Shown: positions 6,084 through 7,631 of the stretch, piece by piece
Numbering within the stretch: the first letter of the stretch is position 1
Layout: each line of letters begins with the position of its first letter
NCBI GenBank assembly: GCA_025059545.1
Contig: JANXDJ010000063.1
Location: 1-7,631, forward strand
Direction of reading: 5' to 3'
DNA length: 7,631 nucleotides
Source: Archaeoglobaceae archaeon
GTDB lineage: Archaea; Halobacteriota; Archaeoglobi; Archaeoglobales; Archaeoglobaceae
Program-made: the position numbers and the translations under genes
The notes under the pieces: generated by a model
Databases searched by the model: none
Seen by the model: only the letters and a program-made list of their open reading frames with translations
What the model was told of the DNA's origin: nothing

Positions 6084-6475
6084 CAACTCACCCCCAGTCT
6101 TTTCAGCAAAAGATCACCAGAAGAAGTATAAAAACAGTCCAAATTTTCAGGATAACCAGTGCAGAAGGTTGGAAATGCGCTAACTGGGACAGGGGAGTAG
6201 GAGGGTTCTTTGATATACACTGGCAAAAATTTTCCGTTAATTTTGCTCATAACTTCTTCGTTGGAGAAAAAATCTCTGAATTTCGCACAAGTTGGGCAAG
6301 TTGGAGAACTTATGAATATGAAAAGCATTTTTCCGGTTCTTTTCGACTCATTCACCGCTTCATCATAGCTCAACCAACCGGAATTAATCTCTTCAGCAGG
6401 ATTATGAAATATTATGACGAGTATTCCGATTCCTGCAACCATGAGAAGGAGATAAACTTTCCACACAAAAAACAT
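6083..6475 (-). CDS. Membrane-anchored thioredoxin-fold protein (CPTC)
   Basis: 130 residues from ATG 6475. An N-terminal hydrophobic helix (about 4-23) serves as an uncleaved anchor, with the rest predicted on the outside of the membrane. The domain starts with WLSYDEAVNESKRTGKM, typical of the Thioredoxin_7/DUF255-like group, then a beta strand and the redox motif Cys60-Pro-Thr-Cys63. The cis-Pro region is SAFPTF (99-104), and a last strand-helix ends in FYTSSGDLLLKRLG. Two further cysteines (105, 114) could form a second disulfide. Its likely role is thiol-disulfide exchange at the cell surface; the substrate is unknown. The gene is directly upstream of egsA and overlaps its start by one base. 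The promoter must lie inside the 5' end of the divergent permease remnant; a TTTATAT box at 6494-6487 is seen, but it is close enough to question whether translation starts at 6475 or at the Met codon at 6442. The anchor helix is complete only from 6475. Confidence 0.85.
   Translation of the reverse strand: MFFVWKVYLLLMVAGIGILVIIFHNPAEEINSGWLSYDEAVNESKRTGKMLFIFISSPTCPTCAKFRDFFSNEEVMSKINGKFLPVYIKEPSYSPVPVSAFPTFCTGYPENLDCFYTSSGDLLLKRLGVS
6087..6095 (-). promoter_or_regulatory. Shine-Dalgarno site for egsA
   Basis: GGGGGTGAG on the reverse strand, inside the end of the thioredoxin-fold gene, contains GGTGA. That core ends four bases before the ATG at 6083 and supports this start with internal initiation or coupling at the TGATG overlap. 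Confidence 0.65.
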
Positions 6476-6480
6476 ATTCT

Positions 6481-7460
6481 TTGGAAGATATAAAGATTAT
6501 CGAATGCACTGGGCTGTACTTCAGGTTTGAGGAATACAAGACAAACATGAGAACAGAAGTCCTTTCTGGCTTGACAACCTTTATGACAATGGCTTACATA
6601 ATCTTCGTTAACCCCGCAATTCTCAGCGAGGCAAAAATACGCAATTGGCGCTGGCATAGGACTTTTCATAACACTTATTGGCTTAAAAGCTGCTGGAATT
6701 GTTGTCTACAACCCCCGCAACTGTTGTTGCTCTTGGAACTGAGAACTTCGTAAAGGCGGAATTCTGGATTGCGATTCTTGGCTTAGTGATTGCAGCAGGA
6801 ATGATGGTTCGCAGGATCTCTGGACAAAACATTCCTACAGCTTGACTTCGTTGGGTTGCTGAACATTGGAGCCATTGGAGTAGTATTCACATTCTTCATG
6901 GTTGACTTCTTCGACACACTCGGCACTGTTTCAGGCTTGAGTGCAAAGGCAGGGTTCATGAGAAAAGACGGGAGCATTCCAGATAGCGAGAAGATCCTCA
7001 TGACAGATGCTTTTGGAACAAGCTTTGGGGCACTGCTCGGAACTTCAACTGTAACCACTTACATATAGAGCGCTGCGGGCATTGAAGAAGGCGGTAGAAA
7101 AGGAATGACTGCCTTAGTGGTCGGAATTCTATTCATCGCTGTAGGCTTGTTCTTTTCACCGATCGCAGCGATCATTCCGAGTGCAGCAACAGCTCCAGCC
7201 TTGATCCTTGTCGGTTTCTTGATGCTGACTGTAATCAGAGATCTTGATTTCAGTGATCTAACTGAGGTTCTGCCTTCGCTGTGCTCGTCACGATCCCCTT
7301 CACGTATTCCATAGCAGATGGTATAGGCGTTGGCTTCATAAGCTACGTAGCCTTGAAGATTCTCTCTGGAAGGTTCAGAGAAATACACCCACTAATGCTT
7401 GCTCTCGCTCTCGTTTTTGCTCTCTACTTCTTATATATCGGTGGACTAATTAAAATCTAA
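6481..7460 (+). pseudogene. AzgA-type purine (hypoxanthine/guanine/adenine) permease, multiply disrupted
   Basis: Three reading frames joined in order give a recognisable AzgA (NCS2-2) permease: FRFEEYKTNMRTEVLSGLTT with MAYIIFVNPAILSEA, then AIGAGIGLFITLIGLKAAG, the loop-helix VDFFDTLGTVSGLSAKAG, and a hydrophobic C-terminus ending GGLIKI with a TAA at 7458-7460. Lesions, left to right: a frame-changing deletion at 6631-6637, losing roughly 85-90 residues after SEA; one extra C in a five-C run at 6712-6716; a second deletion at about 6822-6829, losing roughly 35-40 residues after RRISG; a TAG at 7066-7068 replacing the Glu of TYIESAAG; and loss of about four bases at 7274/7275 in PAFAV. About 326 codons remain of an expected 440-450. 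The first codon is probably TTG 6481. With five lesions it cannot make a transporter. The surviving stretches still read as clean permease sequence, so the decay looks recent. Deletion sizes are estimates from family knowledge. Confidence 0.92.
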
Positions 7461-7474
7461 TTTTTTATTTTTTT
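7457..7474 (+). terminator. T-rich terminator after the permease remnant
   Basis: Immediately after the TAA the top strand reads T6-A-T7 (7461-7474), the oligo-T form of intrinsic archaeal terminator. No hairpin is evident. It sits where the original permease transcript would end and faces the matching tract of the convergent gene. Confidence 0.5.
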
Positions 7475-7507
7475 AGCAAAATTTAACTTCCAAAACTTTT
7501 GTAATGT

Positions 7508-7533
7508 CTAAAATAAAAATTAAAAAATAAATT
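7508..7533 (-). terminator. T-rich terminator after the PGF-CTERM gene
   Basis: The reverse strand just past the stop at 7534 reads several T runs (T2-A-T6, T5, T4 separated by A residues) within 26 bases, an oligo-T type archaeal terminator. With the opposite tract at 7457-7474 it insulates two convergent transcription units. Confidence 0.45.
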
Positions 7534-7631
7534 TTAACTCTTCCTCCTGAGCAGATAAGCCAAAGCAATAAGCCCAGCGATTGCGAAGATCGCTTCAAAT
7601 CCCGGAATGAAAGGCTTTGCTACTGGAGTTG
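7534..7631 (-). CDS. C-terminus of a PGF-CTERM surface protein (truncated by window edge)
   Basis: Only the last 31 codons and a TAA (7536-7534) are present on the reverse strand. They encode a short Pro-containing stretch (TPVAKPFI), then Pro-Gly-Phe-Glu, a hydrophobic helix (AIFAIAGLIALAYLL) and a basic end (RRKS). This is the three-part layout of the PGF-CTERM sorting signal: motif, membrane helix, Arg-rich tail. In other archaea it is cut by archaeosortase A, with the protein then linked to a lipid anchor. The protein itself is therefore probably an exported surface protein; its main body lies beyond the window. The same frame is open to the edge. Confidence in the motif is high despite the short length, because motif, helix and stop line up exactly. 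Confidence 0.85.
   Translation of the reverse strand, partial: TPVAKPFIPGFEAIFAIAGLIALAYLLRRKS

Noticed and set aside
6485..6497. GATATAAAGATT as a forward TATA box for the permease
   Set aside because: It would start the transcript after the N-terminal codons of the permease (about 6515). It is more plausible, though not proven, as a reverse-strand box for the thioredoxin gene, and the permease is dead.
6706..6720. Programmed frameshifting at the C5 run
   Set aside because: The downstream frame meets another deletion and a stop soon afterwards, so frameshifting here could not yield a functional protein.
7066..7068. In-frame TAG as a possible pyrrolysine codon
   Set aside because: It sits in a gene with four other disabling lesions and replaces a conserved Glu. 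TAG is also the stop of most genes in the window (channel, DUF655, rpoF, rpl21e, egsA, large glycoprotein), so it is used as an ordinary stop.
7059..7388. Reverse-strand open frame opposite the permease remnant (also 6783-7058 and 6412-6669 reverse)
   Set aside because: These are antisense shadows of the clear permease and thioredoxin sequence; their translations are low-complexity and match nothing recognisable.
1..7631. CRISPR arrays, tRNA/rRNA genes, insertion sequences, long repeats
   Set aside because: Reading both strands showed no spaced repeats, no cloverleaf-like or rRNA sequence, no transposase, and no terminal inverted repeats, including around the permease deletions. A computed repeat and covariance-model scan was not possible here.

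Overview
The window looks like a chromosome segment of a euryarchaeon, most likely a hyperthermophile of the Archaeoglobales type (Archaeoglobus/Geoglobus/Ferroglobus). Archaeal markers are sn-glycerol-1-phosphate dehydrogenase (the enzyme that sets archaeal lipid stereochemistry), ribosomal protein L21e, RNA polymerase subunit Rpo4/RpoF, a DUF655 protein, and a PGF-CTERM surface-protein tail at the right edge. TATA boxes sit about 25 bases before start codons, and Shine-Dalgarno sites of the GGTGA/GGGG type appear inside operons. The genus is an inference from protein flavour, not a search result. No stretch above 300 bases lacks a gene or gene remnant.

Left region (1-2904): a divergent promoter region at about 425-585 separates a leftward, edge-truncated secreted glycoprotein gene from a rightward three-gene operon. 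The operon encodes two apparently paralogous membrane-anchored surface proteins joined by an ATGA overlap, then a small two-helix membrane protein that overlaps the second gene by 35 bases. The second surface protein carries a Pro/Thr stalk, one membrane helix and a cytoplasmic tail resembling the C-terminal half of a PIN nuclease fold. I do not recognise this cluster as a named system, and it is the best candidate for something undescribed.

Middle region (2950-6475): a compact six-helix, voltage-sensor-like potassium channel runs rightward and meets a leftward block stop codon to stop codon, with no base between. The leftward block has two groups. L21e, rpoF and DUF655 form the conserved archaeal translation/transcription cluster, but the next gene often found there, ksgA, is not present. 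Upstream of it, a membrane-anchored thioredoxin-fold protein is translationally coupled (TGATG) to glycerol-1-phosphate dehydrogenase.

Right region (6481-7631): a multiply broken AzgA-type purine permease pseudogene carries two internal deletions, a one-base insertion in a C run, an amber codon at a conserved Glu, and a small frameshifting deletion. It ends in T-rich tracts facing those of a convergent gene, of which only the last 31 codons are seen; these encode a PGF-CTERM anchor, implying archaeosortase-processed surface proteins in this organism.
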